Shown here piece by piece: positions 15,116 through 22,557 of a stretch of DNA of 30,903 bases. The position numbers and the translations under genes were made by a program. Under the pieces are notes generated by a model that saw nothing but the letters and a program-made list of their open reading frames with translations, made no database searches and was not told where the DNA came from. Where the stretch lies: positions 1-30,903 of IMG/VR virus record IMGVR_UViG_3300046713_000055; one strand, 5' to 3'. The DNA comes from a virus. Positions within the stretch are counted from its first letter, which is position 1; each line of letters starts with the position of its first letter.

Positions 15116-15692
15116 CACCGGCCTCCTGCTCCTGCTGTGCCGCCCGGTACTCCCGCAGTGCCGCCAGGGCCTCAGCCTCCGGTGACCCCTCATAGCTGAG
15201 GTCGATGAAGAACTCCTCGCGGGAATCCGCGTCACGGCCTTCCAGGCACGTCGCCAGCACCAGGTTACAGGCTTCACGGGCAGTCAGGCTGGTCAGGCCC
15301 CGCGCCGACGTGCGCAGCAGCGTGCCGTCGATCTCCTCCAGGCTGCCAGCGAGATAGCCGAGCAGCCGCATCGCCGGCCAGAAGTTCCGGGCGCAGGTGT
15401 ATTCGATGAGAGCCCTGGCCGCCGCCTGGACATCTTCAAAAGTGACCTTGGCCATGAACGCGGCGGCGCTGAACGCGGTGAAATCCACCAGGCAGTCTTC
15501 CAGCAGCTGGTGCATGGCAGCGAGAGATTTGCGCCCGTCGTCGTCGCCTTCCGGCTTGGACTTCATGTCCGCGAGGACATACCGCAGCAGGGCGGCGAGC
15601 GGGTCGGAGCGGATCTTCCACTGCATCCCGGCGAAGGTGATCTCGGGCGGGCCGGGGTAGCCGGCCAGCTCGCGCAGCTCGTCCTCGGTCAC
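15108..15692 (-). CDS. Possible second tail assembly chaperone-like protein
   Basis: A 194-residue, almost entirely helical protein overlapping its neighbours at both ends. After an N-terminal substrate-like strand pair (PPEITFAGMQWKIRSDP), the segment AAMHQLLEDCLVDFTAF, AKVTFEDVQAAARALIE repeats the helix pattern of the chaperone-like protein at 13897-14295 (LEDSV, AKKMEDILQVLDAV). The C-terminal half (LTSLTAREACNLVLATCLEG, then DADSREEF) resembles the C-terminal extension of long chaperone forms in actinophages. It may be a full-length chaperone made without frameshifting. The family assignment is tentative. Confidence 0.5.
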   Translation of the reverse strand: MTEDELRELAGYPGPPEITFAGMQWKIRSDPLAALLRYVLADMKSKPEGDDDGRKSLAAMHQLLEDCLVDFTAFSAAAFMAKVTFEDVQAAARALIEYTCARNFWPAMRLLGYLAGSLEEIDGTLLRTSARGLTSLTAREACNLVLATCLEGRDADSREEFFIDLSYEGSPEAEALAALREYRAAQQEQEAGDG

Positions 15693-16414
15693 CGGTTCTT
15701 GGTGTAATACGGGGTGCCGCGCCGTGGCCGCAGCGCCGCGAGCTTCGCCTTATCGGCGTCGGTGTAGGAGGCGGCCGACAGCCCCATCAGCTGAGCCGCC
15801 GTCGTGCCCCGGGCGTTCGCCACCGAGGCCCAGCTGTTGAGCCCGGTGAATTCCTTGCGGAACGGACCGGGGTCAGCAGGCGGCGGGGCAGCGCCTGACA
15901 CGGTGGCCAGCCAGGTGCCCGAGAACACGTTCGTGTCATAGAACTGGCCGGACGCGAACTGGACGCCCATCACCGGGTACGGCCCTGACGCAGCCACCAC
16001 CAGGGCAACCGCCGAGGCGTCCGACAGGTTCCAGTTCGCTACCCACAGGCCAGGCCCCGACGTGACCCCGCCAGCGATCAGCGCGTTCACCAGCGGCGTC
16101 ACATTGCTCGCGCTGGTGTAGATAGCCGGGTGACGCTGCCCCGGCCGGGTGGCCGCGTTGAAGCTGGCCAGCGCCCGGCGGTACCAGCCGGCCGACTCGC
16201 CGTTGGTGGCCGCGCCGCGTTCCACGTCGAGCACGTCGGCGGTCGCGTCCACGGCACCCGCGTCCTGGTCGATCCGCACCGCACCTGGGTGGGCGTGCCA
16301 GTCGGCCGCAGTCCACTTGATGTCCGGCGAGCCGGTCGTATAGCCGGCCGCCATCCCTGGCGGCAGGTGTGACACGTTGGCATGGATGGCGTCGTGAACG
16401 ACAGTGACGGACAT
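15689..16414 (-). CDS. GH25-like domain protein with small C-terminal repeat motif
   Basis: A 241-residue protein starting at ATG 16414 with GGGAGG 5 nt upstream. Residues 1-180 look like a GH25-type (lysozyme-like) barrel as found in many actinobacterial and actinophage proteins: an N-terminal VVHDAIHANVSHLPPGMAAG, then ADVLDVERGAA with the family's Asp-x-Glu pair (Asp63, Glu65), HPAIYTSASNV and WVANWNL. After a Pro-rich linker, the last 55 residues carry a LysM-like helix unit (NSWASVANARGTTAAQLMGL). GH25 enzymes cleave glycan strands of peptidoglycan; activity is unproven here. No signal peptide is seen. A second protein with the same fold is at 22558-23781. It ends with an ATGA overlap into the next gene. 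Confidence 0.65.
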   Translation of the reverse strand: MSVTVVHDAIHANVSHLPPGMAAGYTTGSPDIKWTAADWHAHPGAVRIDQDAGAVDATADVLDVERGAATNGESAGWYRRALASFNAATRPGQRHPAIYTSASNVTPLVNALIAGGVTSGPGLWVANWNLSDASAVALVVAASGPYPVMGVQFASGQFYDTNVFSGTWLATVSGAAPPPADPGPFRKEFTGLNSWASVANARGTTAAQLMGLSAASYTDADKAKLAALRPRRGTPYYTKNR

Positions 16415-16461
16415 CGCGGCCTCCCAGGATTAGCTGGGGGCAGCGTAGCAGGCAGGCCCGG

Positions 16462-16881
16462 TCAGCCGAAGCCTTCCACGGGAGCATATTTGATGATCGC
16501 GGTCGAGGCCTTCCAGTTGGCCTTGATCGAGATCGCTTCGGAAATTCCACCCGAAATCTGAAAATCGGGCAAAATGTTCCCAAACCAGTACATGTTCGGG
16601 TCCGCGACAGTGTTCGGGTACAGATAGAACGACCTGGCGATACCGTCACGGGCGGCGGTGTAGATCTGCCGGCTCGCGTCATCGAAGAACCCGGTGAAGT
16701 CACCGGATGCGTCAGGCAGCCCGGACACGTAGATCTTGTTGGCGTCACCGAACGCCGTGACCTCGGGCTGGTCCACGGTGAAGTTGATGTTCCAGTTGGT
16801 CAGGAACGCGATCGGGCTGGCCGTTCCGCCCGAGGGGATCGCCATGTAGACGAAGCCGCTCTTTCCATGAAGCCTGGCCAC
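16462..16881 (-). CDS. Major tail tube protein
   Basis: A 139-residue protein starting at GTG 16881, preceded by AGGGGA. The sequence fits siphovirus tail tube proteins: an N-terminal GKSGFVYMAIPSGGTASPI, then LTNWNINFTVDQPEVTAFGD, SGDFTGFFDDASRQIYTAA and a C-terminal strand-rich part ending ISIKANWKASTAIIKYAP. Hundreds of copies would form the tail tube. It is of typical length for the small tube proteins of actinophages. It lies between the connector genes and the chaperone/tape-measure genes, as expected, though a GT, an HTH protein and a GH25-like protein are interposed on either side. Confidence 0.8.
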   Translation of the reverse strand: MARLHGKSGFVYMAIPSGGTASPIAFLTNWNINFTVDQPEVTAFGDANKIYVSGLPDASGDFTGFFDDASRQIYTAARDGIARSFYLYPNTVADPNMYWFGNILPDFQISGGISEAISIKANWKASTAIIKYAPVEGFG

Positions 16882-16982
16882 AGTGTTCCCCTGTATCCGT
16901 GGGGTTCTATGGCGGGCTCCAGCCGGATACCGGGATTCCCCTCGGCTGCGGCCTGACGGGGATGGCCTACTCCGTCGCCCCT

Positions 16983-17010
16983 ATCTTAGCGGGAAGAATC
17001 GGGAAGTCAC
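16983..17010 (-). promoter_or_regulatory. Promoter candidate upstream of the tail tube gene
   Basis: On the minus strand GTGACT (17005-17010) and TAAGAT (16983-16988) are 16 nt apart, each matching 4 of 6 consensus bases. They lie at the 3' end of the HTH gene and the start of a 125-nt gap, one of the few gaps in the operon. An extra promoter here would boost the tube protein, needed in many copies. Confidence 0.35.
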
Positions 17011-17243
17011 TCCCCGTTGAGCATCCATCTGTCGATAAGGCAGCGGGCGTAGACCACCCGGCCCTTGGCCTTGAAGGAGACCGGCCCTTCGCCGAGACTG
17101 CGCCAGTTAGCCAGGGTCTTGGGCTGGGCGCGGACATGCTCAGCCGCCTCGGCCTCGGTGAGCCATTCCACCCGGTGCAGGTCACTGCCACAGGCGTCGC
17201 ACCACATTACCGGCTGGTAACCCTCTGCCCACGCCTGATCCAT
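17007..17243 (-). CDS. Zinc-ribbon and helix-turn-helix (excisionase-like) protein
   Basis: A 78-residue protein starting at ATG 17243, with GAGG 5 nt upstream, 6 nt after the glycosyltransferase stop. Residues 15-18 are CDAC, half of a possible zinc knuckle. Residues 27-76 match the HTH_17 or MerR/Xis-type DNA-binding fold: WLTEAEAAEHVRAQPKTLAN for the two helices, then GPVSFKAKGRVVYARCLIDR for the wing. Members act as transcription regulators or excisionases. A regulator between the connector and tube genes is unusual. The promoter candidate just downstream makes autoregulation or control of tube expression a reasonable guess. Confidence 0.7.
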   Translation of the reverse strand: MDQAWAEGYQPVMWCDACGSDLHRVEWLTEAEAAEHVRAQPKTLANWRSLGEGPVSFKAKGRVVYARCLIDRWMLNGE

Positions 17244-17249
17244 GTCGCC

Positions 17250-18320
17250 TCACAGCTCGTCCAGCGCACCAAGTAGCTTCTGGACATTGGCGGCGAAGGT
17301 ACGGGGGCGGATAGCTGCCCGCGCCTGGATAGCCGCGATCCCCCGCGCCGCGTCATGGTCCAGCCACCAGCGCAGCTGCTCGGCCGCGTCCTCCGGGCTG
17401 GCGTAGGTGGGCAGCATGGGGAACAGCTCGTCCGACTCGGGCCGGGACTCGCGCAGGAAAAACAGCCCGCACGCGGCCATCTCGATCTCGCGGGGACTGG
17501 CCGACCAGCCTTCGGTGGTGTCGTCGTCGTTTTCGCGCCGGAACATGTTGAGCCCCACCTTGGCGGACTTGTAGATCCGGGTGGTGAGCGCGTTATCCAC
17601 GCATTCTTTCCGCTCATGCGACAGCAGCTTCATCAGCGGGTCGGTTTCTTTCACCGTCGCCCAGTTGCCGCCGAACGTGGTGTCGAGCCCCTCGAACGCC
17701 CCGAGCGCCAGCATCTTGCCGAAGAACTCCTGCCGGGAGGCGAACATGGTGCCGATGAAGACGAAGTCGGTCATGAACTGGTCCTCGCCCGGACCTGGGT
17801 AGTGCAGCCCAGGCCGGTAAGCATGCGGCATGTAGAGGGCGGGAATGCCCTCCTCGTCATACATGCCGATCAGCAGTGGGTCGTTCAGCAGCACCAGGTC
17901 AGCGTGGCGGGCACGCTCCAGCTGCCGCTTCTCCTCATACGGCGACTCGGTGAACAGGAGCACCACCTTGATACCGCGTGAGCGGAGCACGTCCATGAAC
18001 TCAGTGGGGATGAAGAACGCCGAGACGATGATCACCACGTCGGGCCACCACTGGAAACAGGTGGCGTAGATCCCGTTCGCCGACACCCCGATAACCATCG
18101 CCTTGTCGTGGAATGCTTTCTTGAACTGGGGGTTGCCCTGATCGTCGTGCTTGCCGGTGTAGAGGTAGGCCGAGTCGTGGAATGCGATCCGGTCCTCAAG
18201 GTTGTAGTCCCGGCAGGCGATCCCAGCCTCGATGAAGGCTTCCTGCCAGCCGGCGAAAACATCGTGGACGGAAAACTGCGGCCCGGGGTGCACTATAAGC
18301 ACCCGCTTGGGGATCTTCAC
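17250..18320 (-). CDS. CgeB-like glycosyltransferase (GT-B fold)
   Basis: A 356-residue protein. GTG 18320 is chosen for its AGGAG site and a GTGA overlap with the preceding gene. The N-terminal half has a Rossmann-like start (PKRVLIVHPGPQFSVHDVF) and strands such as VVIIVSAFFI and KVVLLFTE. The C-terminal domain carries the donor-site signature of the glycosyltransferase family that includes spore protein CgeB: SPREIEMAACGLFFLRE (about residues 275-291) followed by LPTYASPEDAAEQLRWWL. Such enzymes transfer a sugar from a nucleotide donor. It sits inside the connector/tail-tube block, far from the other three glycosyltransferases, so a tail protein is a plausible acceptor. Acceptor and sugar are unknown. 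Confidence 0.8.
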   Translation of the reverse strand: MKIPKRVLIVHPGPQFSVHDVFAGWQEAFIEAGIACRDYNLEDRIAFHDSAYLYTGKHDDQGNPQFKKAFHDKAMVIGVSANGIYATCFQWWPDVVIIVSAFFIPTEFMDVLRSRGIKVVLLFTESPYEEKRQLERARHADLVLLNDPLLIGMYDEEGIPALYMPHAYRPGLHYPGPGEDQFMTDFVFIGTMFASRQEFFGKMLALGAFEGLDTTFGGNWATVKETDPLMKLLSHERKECVDNALTTRIYKSAKVGLNMFRRENDDDTTEGWSASPREIEMAACGLFFLRESRPESDELFPMLPTYASPEDAAEQLRWWLDHDAARGIAAIQARAAIRPRTFAANVQKLLGALDEL

Positions 18321-18550
18321 GATTCTCCTCTGGCTGCGTCCTTGCCGCTGGGTACCCCCATGACGGCGAAATCCCATTCTCTGGTCACGATCACGATAGG
18401 CAGGTCGGGCAGCTTGAGCGTAGCCCGCAGCCGGTCCACAATCATCCGGGCCTCTTCCTGGCTGACCTCATCCCGGTTCACGTAGGCGAGCAGCCGGTCA
18501 CCCGGCTTAACCTGCCACCGCTGGATCTCGGTGATCTCGGGCAGCGTCAT
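18317..18550 (-). CDS. Small conserved-looking tail-block protein
   Basis: A 77-residue protein. ATG 18550 gives an ATGA overlap with the terminator-protein gene and is preferred over 18604. The sequence is well ordered: an N-terminal strand and turn (IQRWQVKPGDRLLAYVNRDE), a helix (SQEEARMIVDRLRATLK) and a final strand (LPIVIVTREWDFAVMG). I have seen this compact arrangement in unnamed actinophage small proteins, but cannot name the family. Its position between the tail terminator and the GT suggests a tail or neck accessory role. Confidence 0.6.
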   Translation of the reverse strand: MTLPEITEIQRWQVKPGDRLLAYVNRDEVSQEEARMIVDRLRATLKLPDLPIVIVTREWDFAVMGVPSGKDAARGES

Positions 18551-18957
18551 GTGGCCAGCACTGTGACGAGCCCCTGGGCACCGAGGTACTGCTGGCCGGC
18601 CCATTCCATCAGGCCGTACCCCCTCATCGAGTCCAGGTTCACCGATTCTGCCGCACCGCCGAGCCGGGGGTTAGCCAGGATCACCGCCGCGATCGAAAAC
18701 TGGCCGGTGGTGGCCATGTAGGAGTTGAGCTGATTCACCGAGGAGGAGTCCTGGACGTACTGGGCGAGGATCACGATCCGCAGCAGGTAGCTGATCCCGC
18801 CGCCCATCGTGTCGAACCGCAGCGACTGGGACGGCTGTGGCATAACGATCGCCATCGGCGGGTTCACCTGGGACGTGAACCCGGAGCTGACCCGCAGGCC
18901 CGGGATCGTATCGAGCACGGTGGCGAGCGCGTTGCAGACGCTGGTCAGGTCAGCCAT
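18547..18957 (-). CDS. Tail terminator (neck) protein
   Basis: A 136-residue protein whose start (ATG 18957) shares one base with the connector stop (TGATG). It matches the pattern of siphovirus tail terminators: an N-terminal helix ending in IPGLRVSSGF, then NPPMAIVMPQPSQSL, SYLLRIVILAQYVQDSSSV, and a C-terminal AVILANPRLGGAAESVNLDS with a final strand. The protein forms the ring that caps the tail tube and joins it to the head connector. Order (connector, then terminator, then tube protein) agrees with this. Confidence 0.75.
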   Translation of the reverse strand: MADLTSVCNALATVLDTIPGLRVSSGFTSQVNPPMAIVMPQPSQSLRFDTMGGGISYLLRIVILAQYVQDSSSVNQLNSYMATTGQFSIAAVILANPRLGGAAESVNLDSMRGYGLMEWAGQQYLGAQGLVTVLAT

Positions 18958-19904
18958 CAGATCCCGACCTTGTGCATCGGGCTAGCGTAGTCGCAGAGCA
19001 GGCTCGCCACATAAGGGTTGCCGCCCCGGGGAAGCCGCACCATGCCGAACTCCGACGTGCCGGCCAGGCCGAACGGTGAGTCCTTCAGCTTGAACAGCTC
19101 GCTGGCGACCTGGAGGGTGGCCTGCTTCACCCGGTATGGCACCGTGGGCCAGCCCCACACGCCAATGATCTGGATGCGGTCGAGCCGGCTGAACGGCCAG
19201 GTGTAGGGGAAGAACTTCCCGCCGCCGGCCGCGTTGATCGCCCGGATCTGGGTGTAGGGACGGGCCTCGCCAGTGACGTTCTGGTTGAACTCCCACATCC
19301 CGAACGCCAGCTCGAAGTCGGTGCCCAGCACCCATGACTGCTCGAACACACCGTCGCCGTCCTGGTCGGTGGCCATCGACGTGACCGAAACGAGATCATC
19401 GACGGGCAGGCTCCAGATGTCATACGGCATGTAGGTGCGGGTCTCGGCCACCTGGTAGAAGAACCGGCCGCAGTAGCTCTCAACCGACCTCGCCGCCGCC
19501 TGCACGGCCAGCTCCAGCTCGAAGTCGCTGACCGTGTCGGTGATGTTCAGCCGGGACTTCAGCTCCTCCACGCTGGTGTAGAACTGGTGGATCGTGCCTG
19601 CCGGGTTGACCGTCCAGGTGCCTGCGTCCAGCTCTGACGCGGTGCCGGTGCCGGTCCACTGGAATGACCACATGCCGACGATCGTGGAGCCGATGAGCAG
19701 CTGGTAGACGCCAGTGGACAGCTTGGTGATGTCGGCAGGCGAGGGGCCTGCGCCAACCGTGTGCGTGGTGGCCGCGCCAGTCGGGTCGGTGATGACACAC
19801 GTGACGGCGGTGGGATCAGCGTTGACGTTATTGACCTGGAAGGTCATCCCCAGGGTGGCGATGTCGTTGCCAGCCTGGTTCTGGAAGAACACGGTCGCGC
19901 CCAT
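18957..19904 (-). CDS. Head-tail connector protein with extra N-terminal beta domain
   Basis: A 315-residue protein starting at ATG 19904, with GAGGGTGG upstream. Residues 108-315 match HK97 gp6-like connectors: LKSRLNITDTVSDFELELAV, AARSVESYCGRFFY, then DDLVSVTSMATDQDGDG, RIQIIGVWGWPTVPYRVKQA and a final LFKLKDSPFG with a C-terminal tail. Residues 1-100 are an additional beta-sandwich-like domain (VTCVITDPTGAATTH, YQLLIGSTIVGMWSFQW) that simple connectors of about 110-200 residues lack. It could project from the neck. The connector ring joins the portal to the tail. No portal or capsid gene is found upstream of it in this window. Confidence 0.8.
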   Translation of the reverse strand: MGATVFFQNQAGNDIATLGMTFQVNNVNADPTAVTCVITDPTGAATTHTVGAGPSPADITKLSTGVYQLLIGSTIVGMWSFQWTGTGTASELDAGTWTVNPAGTIHQFYTSVEELKSRLNITDTVSDFELELAVQAAARSVESYCGRFFYQVAETRTYMPYDIWSLPVDDLVSVTSMATDQDGDGVFEQSWVLGTDFELAFGMWEFNQNVTGEARPYTQIRAINAAGGGKFFPYTWPFSRLDRIQIIGVWGWPTVPYRVKQATLQVASELFKLKDSPFGLAGTSEFGMVRLPRGGNPYVASLLCDYASPMHKVGI

Positions 19905-19947
19905 GCGGCAGCCACCCTCGGGTCAGCGCGGCCTACCTGTGGCCAGT

Positions 19948-20235
19948 TTAGTCCGGCCACTCACCTGCATAAATATCGTGCTGCCGGTCGTATTCGGTGA
20001 GCCGGTAGACCGCGTTCCGGTCGTGGGCGCGGATGGTGACGACGCTGCCGACGCCAACCGGGCCAGTGGACACTTCGAGGCAGGACATCGTCTCGCCCCG
20101 GCGTGCCATGCGGAGCAGTTCGCCACCGAACAGGGCGCGGGGCTCGGCGTGGACGATCTCCAGCCAGTATTCGCCGCCTGCGTCCCAGTGGCTGTGCAGG
20201 GTCAGCCCGTCTTGCTCGCGCCACAATTCAGCCAT
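19948..20235 (-). CDS. Small hypothetical protein upstream of the connector
   Basis: A 95-residue protein starting at ATG 20235 (AGGA 8 nt upstream), 6 nt after the repeat-protein stop. It looks like a single beta-rich domain: LTLHSHWDAGGEYWLEIVH, then a short basic helix (GGELLRMARRGE), then VVTIRAHDRNAVYRLTEYDR ending in AGEWPD. Similar unnamed small proteins occur in the head-tail region of actinophages. It may be a head or neck accessory protein; I cannot name the family. Confidence 0.6.
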   Translation of the reverse strand: MAELWREQDGLTLHSHWDAGGEYWLEIVHAEPRALFGGELLRMARRGETMSCLEVSTGPVGVGSVVTIRAHDRNAVYRLTEYDRQHDIYAGEWPD

Positions 20236-20241
20236 GGAGAT

Positions 20242-22485
20242 TTATCCTACCGAGCCGCCAGGCCCATCCCTGGGGTCGGCGACGGTAGCGATGCCGCTGC
20301 GCGGATCGGTGGCCGACGTGATGCCAGTGGCAGCCTCAGCCACCGAGGGGATGCCGCTGCGCGGGTCCGCTACTGACGTGATGCCGCTGCGCGGGTCGCT
20401 GACAGTTGCGGTTCCCGTAGCAACAGAGATCAGTGGTGGCGGGGTAGCGAACGCCGGCAGGAGCGTGGAGTCCGAGCGCCCGGACCGGTATGGGCCTGGC
20501 AGGCGGGCACGCACCGGTCCCTGGAGCGGCCTGACCTTGGGGCCAGTCTGGGCGTAGGGGCCGCGCTGCGAGCCCGTCCGTCCCCGGGTGGGTGGCGGTG
20601 GCTGCTGACGGCCGACACCGGCAGGCGCATGCCAGACCCTGGCGGGTGGCCCCGCTTGAGCGAAGGTGCCGGCCCGGCGAACGACCCGGCCACCAGTCAG
20701 CGGCTGGCGCTTCGCCTGAACCGGATGGCCCAGCGGGTAGATGGGCGGACCTTGGCCAGTGGCGACGAACGTGAAGGTGCCAGCCCTGCCCTGCGCCCGG
20801 CCACGCGGCGGAAGTGGCTGACGGGCCTGGACAGGTCCATCCCACTGCCTGACCGCTGGCCCCTGCTGATCGAAGGTGCCGTCGCGGCTGGCGTTCTGGC
20901 CACCCCGGATGGGCAGACGCTTCGCCTGGACCGGATGACCCAGGGGATAGACAGGTGGCCCCTGGCCGGTAGCGACAAATGTGAACGTCCCGGACCGGTT
21001 GCTGGTACGGCCACGGGCTGGCAGCGGCTGGCGGGCCTGGACCGGCCCGTCCCACTGCCGTACCGGCGGCCCGGCCTGATCAAAGACGCCGTCGCGGGTG
21101 GTGACCGAGCCGCCACGGGTAGGCCAGCGCTTCGCCTGAACCGGATGGCCCAGCGGGTAGACCGGCGGCCCGGCCCCGGTGACGACGGTGACGAAGGTGC
21201 CAGCCCTGGTAACGATCCGGCCACGGACGGGCTGCGGCAGCTGCTGACGGCCCACCCCCACAGGCGCATGCCACTGCCGGACCGGCGGGCCAGTCTGAGC
21301 GAAGACGCCGTCGCGGCTGGCGACCCTGCCACCACGGACCGGGGCGGGGATAGGTGCGCGGACCGGGCTGTCCCACTGCCTGACCGGTGGACCGCTCTGG
21401 CCGTAGAAGCCGGTGCGTGTGGCGACGTGACCGCCGCGCCCAAGCGGTGGCCGGGCCTGAACCGGCCCAGTCCATATGCGGACCGGTGGCCCAGCCTGAC
21501 CGTAGACACCACGCTGGCCAGTGACCCGGCCACGCGGTGGCGGCACCCGGGGCTGGACGGACGCAACCGGGCCGTCCCACATCCGTACCGGAGGCCCAGC
21601 CTGGGCGAAGACACCCCTGCGGTTGCTAGTACGCCCGCCTTGCAGTGGCGGGTACTGCTTCGCCTGGATGGGGTGACCGAGCGGGTAAACCGGCGGCCCA
21701 GATACGGCAGCGGTGATGACAGAAACCGGCGGCTGCTGCTGCTGGTGGTGGAACCTGCGCAGCCACGTCTTACCGGGCCGTGCCGTCCCGGGGCCAGGCG
21801 GCGAAGCCACCGGACCGAGATAGTCGGCGTCGGACGCGCCAGCGTCGTCTATCCAGTACGGCCCGGCGTTCGCGATCGACGTGCCCGTGATGCCGAACGC
21901 TGCCCGGGTGATCGCGGCGTTCGTGTTCAGGTTCGCCGCAGAGGTCTGCGTCTCATCGGCCGTGGCGCTGTCCAGCGCGGTGGTGAACAGCTTGAACTCG
22001 ATCTGCCCCACGGCGGCGTCGCCGGTGATGAACCCTTCGATCCGGAACCACTGATTAAGCGGGATCGAGGCGGTGGACGTCAGGACCGCTGTCCCGGCGG
22101 CGTTCTGCGCGACGACTTTCCCGGCCGTGCTGATGTTGATGCTGCCGCAGACAGCGGCGGCCAGCGCGGCGAAAACACGGTGCTGAGCGGCGGGGTTAGC
22201 CGTGAAATACAGGTATTCGCGGAACCACACCGTGGGGATTGTGGAACCGGTGAGCGACGTCGTCCACGAGCAGCTCGAACCACCGGCGGTGCCACCGGTC
22301 GCGACCTTAACACCCAGGTTGCCGTGCGCGGCGTGGGTGGAGTCGGAGGCGAGCGTCCCGCCGGCGACGATCGTGATGGTGTCGAAGAAGCTGCCGGATA
22401 CGCCGCCGGTGTTGCCACCCGCCCCAGCGGTCAGCGTGGTGCCGCTGGGGGTGATGCCCTCGAAATTGTTGACCAGGGTCGTCAT
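20242..22485 (-). CDS. Repeat-rich virion-like protein with lectin-like N-terminus
   Basis: A 747-residue protein. Residues 1-225 look like a concanavalin-type beta-sandwich (HGNLGVKVATGG, WFREYLYFTA, NQWFRIEGFITG, GPYWIDDAG), a fold used for sugar binding. After a Gln-rich hinge, residues 263-673 hold twelve repeats averaging 34 residues, each with GPPV, an aromatic or PLGHP segment, a PVxAR segment and an RGGR-type turn. Two subtypes alternate (GPPVYPLGHPVQAK and GPPVRQWDGPVQAR), making a higher-order unit near 70 residues. The last 75 residues contain five short SVADPRSGI-type units. It is extremely rich in Pro, Gly and Arg and so probably extended. Position next to the connector suggests a virion surface fibre or decoration. 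Function unknown. Confidence 0.65.
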   Translation of the reverse strand: MTTLVNNFEGITPSGTTLTAGAGGNTGGVSGSFFDTITIVAGGTLASDSTHAAHGNLGVKVATGGTAGGSSCSWTTSLTGSTIPTVWFREYLYFTANPAAQHRVFAALAAAVCGSINISTAGKVVAQNAAGTAVLTSTASIPLNQWFRIEGFITGDAAVGQIEFKLFTTALDSATADETQTSAANLNTNAAITRAAFGITGTSIANAGPYWIDDAGASDADYLGPVASPPGPGTARPGKTWLRRFHHQQQQPPVSVITAAVSGPPVYPLGHPIQAKQYPPLQGGRTSNRRGVFAQAGPPVRMWDGPVASVQPRVPPPRGRVTGQRGVYGQAGPPVRIWTGPVQARPPLGRGGHVATRTGFYGQSGPPVRQWDSPVRAPIPAPVRGGRVASRDGVFAQTGPPVRQWHAPVGVGRQQLPQPVRGRIVTRAGTFVTVVTGAGPPVYPLGHPVQAKRWPTRGGSVTTRDGVFDQAGPPVRQWDGPVQARQPLPARGRTSNRSGTFTFVATGQGPPVYPLGHPVQAKRLPIRGGQNASRDGTFDQQGPAVRQWDGPVQARQPLPPRGRAQGRAGTFTFVATGQGPPIYPLGHPVQAKRQPLTGGRVVRRAGTFAQAGPPARVWHAPAGVGRQQPPPPTRGRTGSQRGPYAQTGPKVRPLQGPVRARLPGPYRSGRSDSTLLPAFATPPPLISVATGTATVSDPRSGITSVADPRSGIPSVAEAATGITSATDPRSGIATVADPRDGPGGSVG
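20260..20406 (-). repeat. Short repeats encoding DPRSGI units
   Basis: Five imperfect 30-nt units at the 3' end of the repeat-protein gene. On the plus strand the block GATGCCGCTGCGCGG recurs three times. They encode SVxDPRSGI-type segments at the C-terminus. Confidence 0.75.
20467..21699 (-). repeat. Twelve imperfect repeats of about 100 bp, higher-order unit about 210 bp
   Basis: The DNA encodes residues 263-673 of the repeat protein. Units diverge at the base level but keep the codon phase, and lengths vary by whole codons. Copies 6/7, 8/9 and 10 are the most alike, suggesting recent duplication of a two-unit block. Confidence 0.8.
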
Positions 22486-22557
22486 CTAAGCGCCCCCCGG
22501 GTACCGCGCAGGCTGGGCACAGCAGCCTCCTATTGGGCCGTCAGCCCAGCGCGGGAT

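Noticed and set aside
20467-21699. CRISPR array
   Set aside because: The repeats keep reading frame, are imperfect throughout and have no unique spacers between identical repeats.
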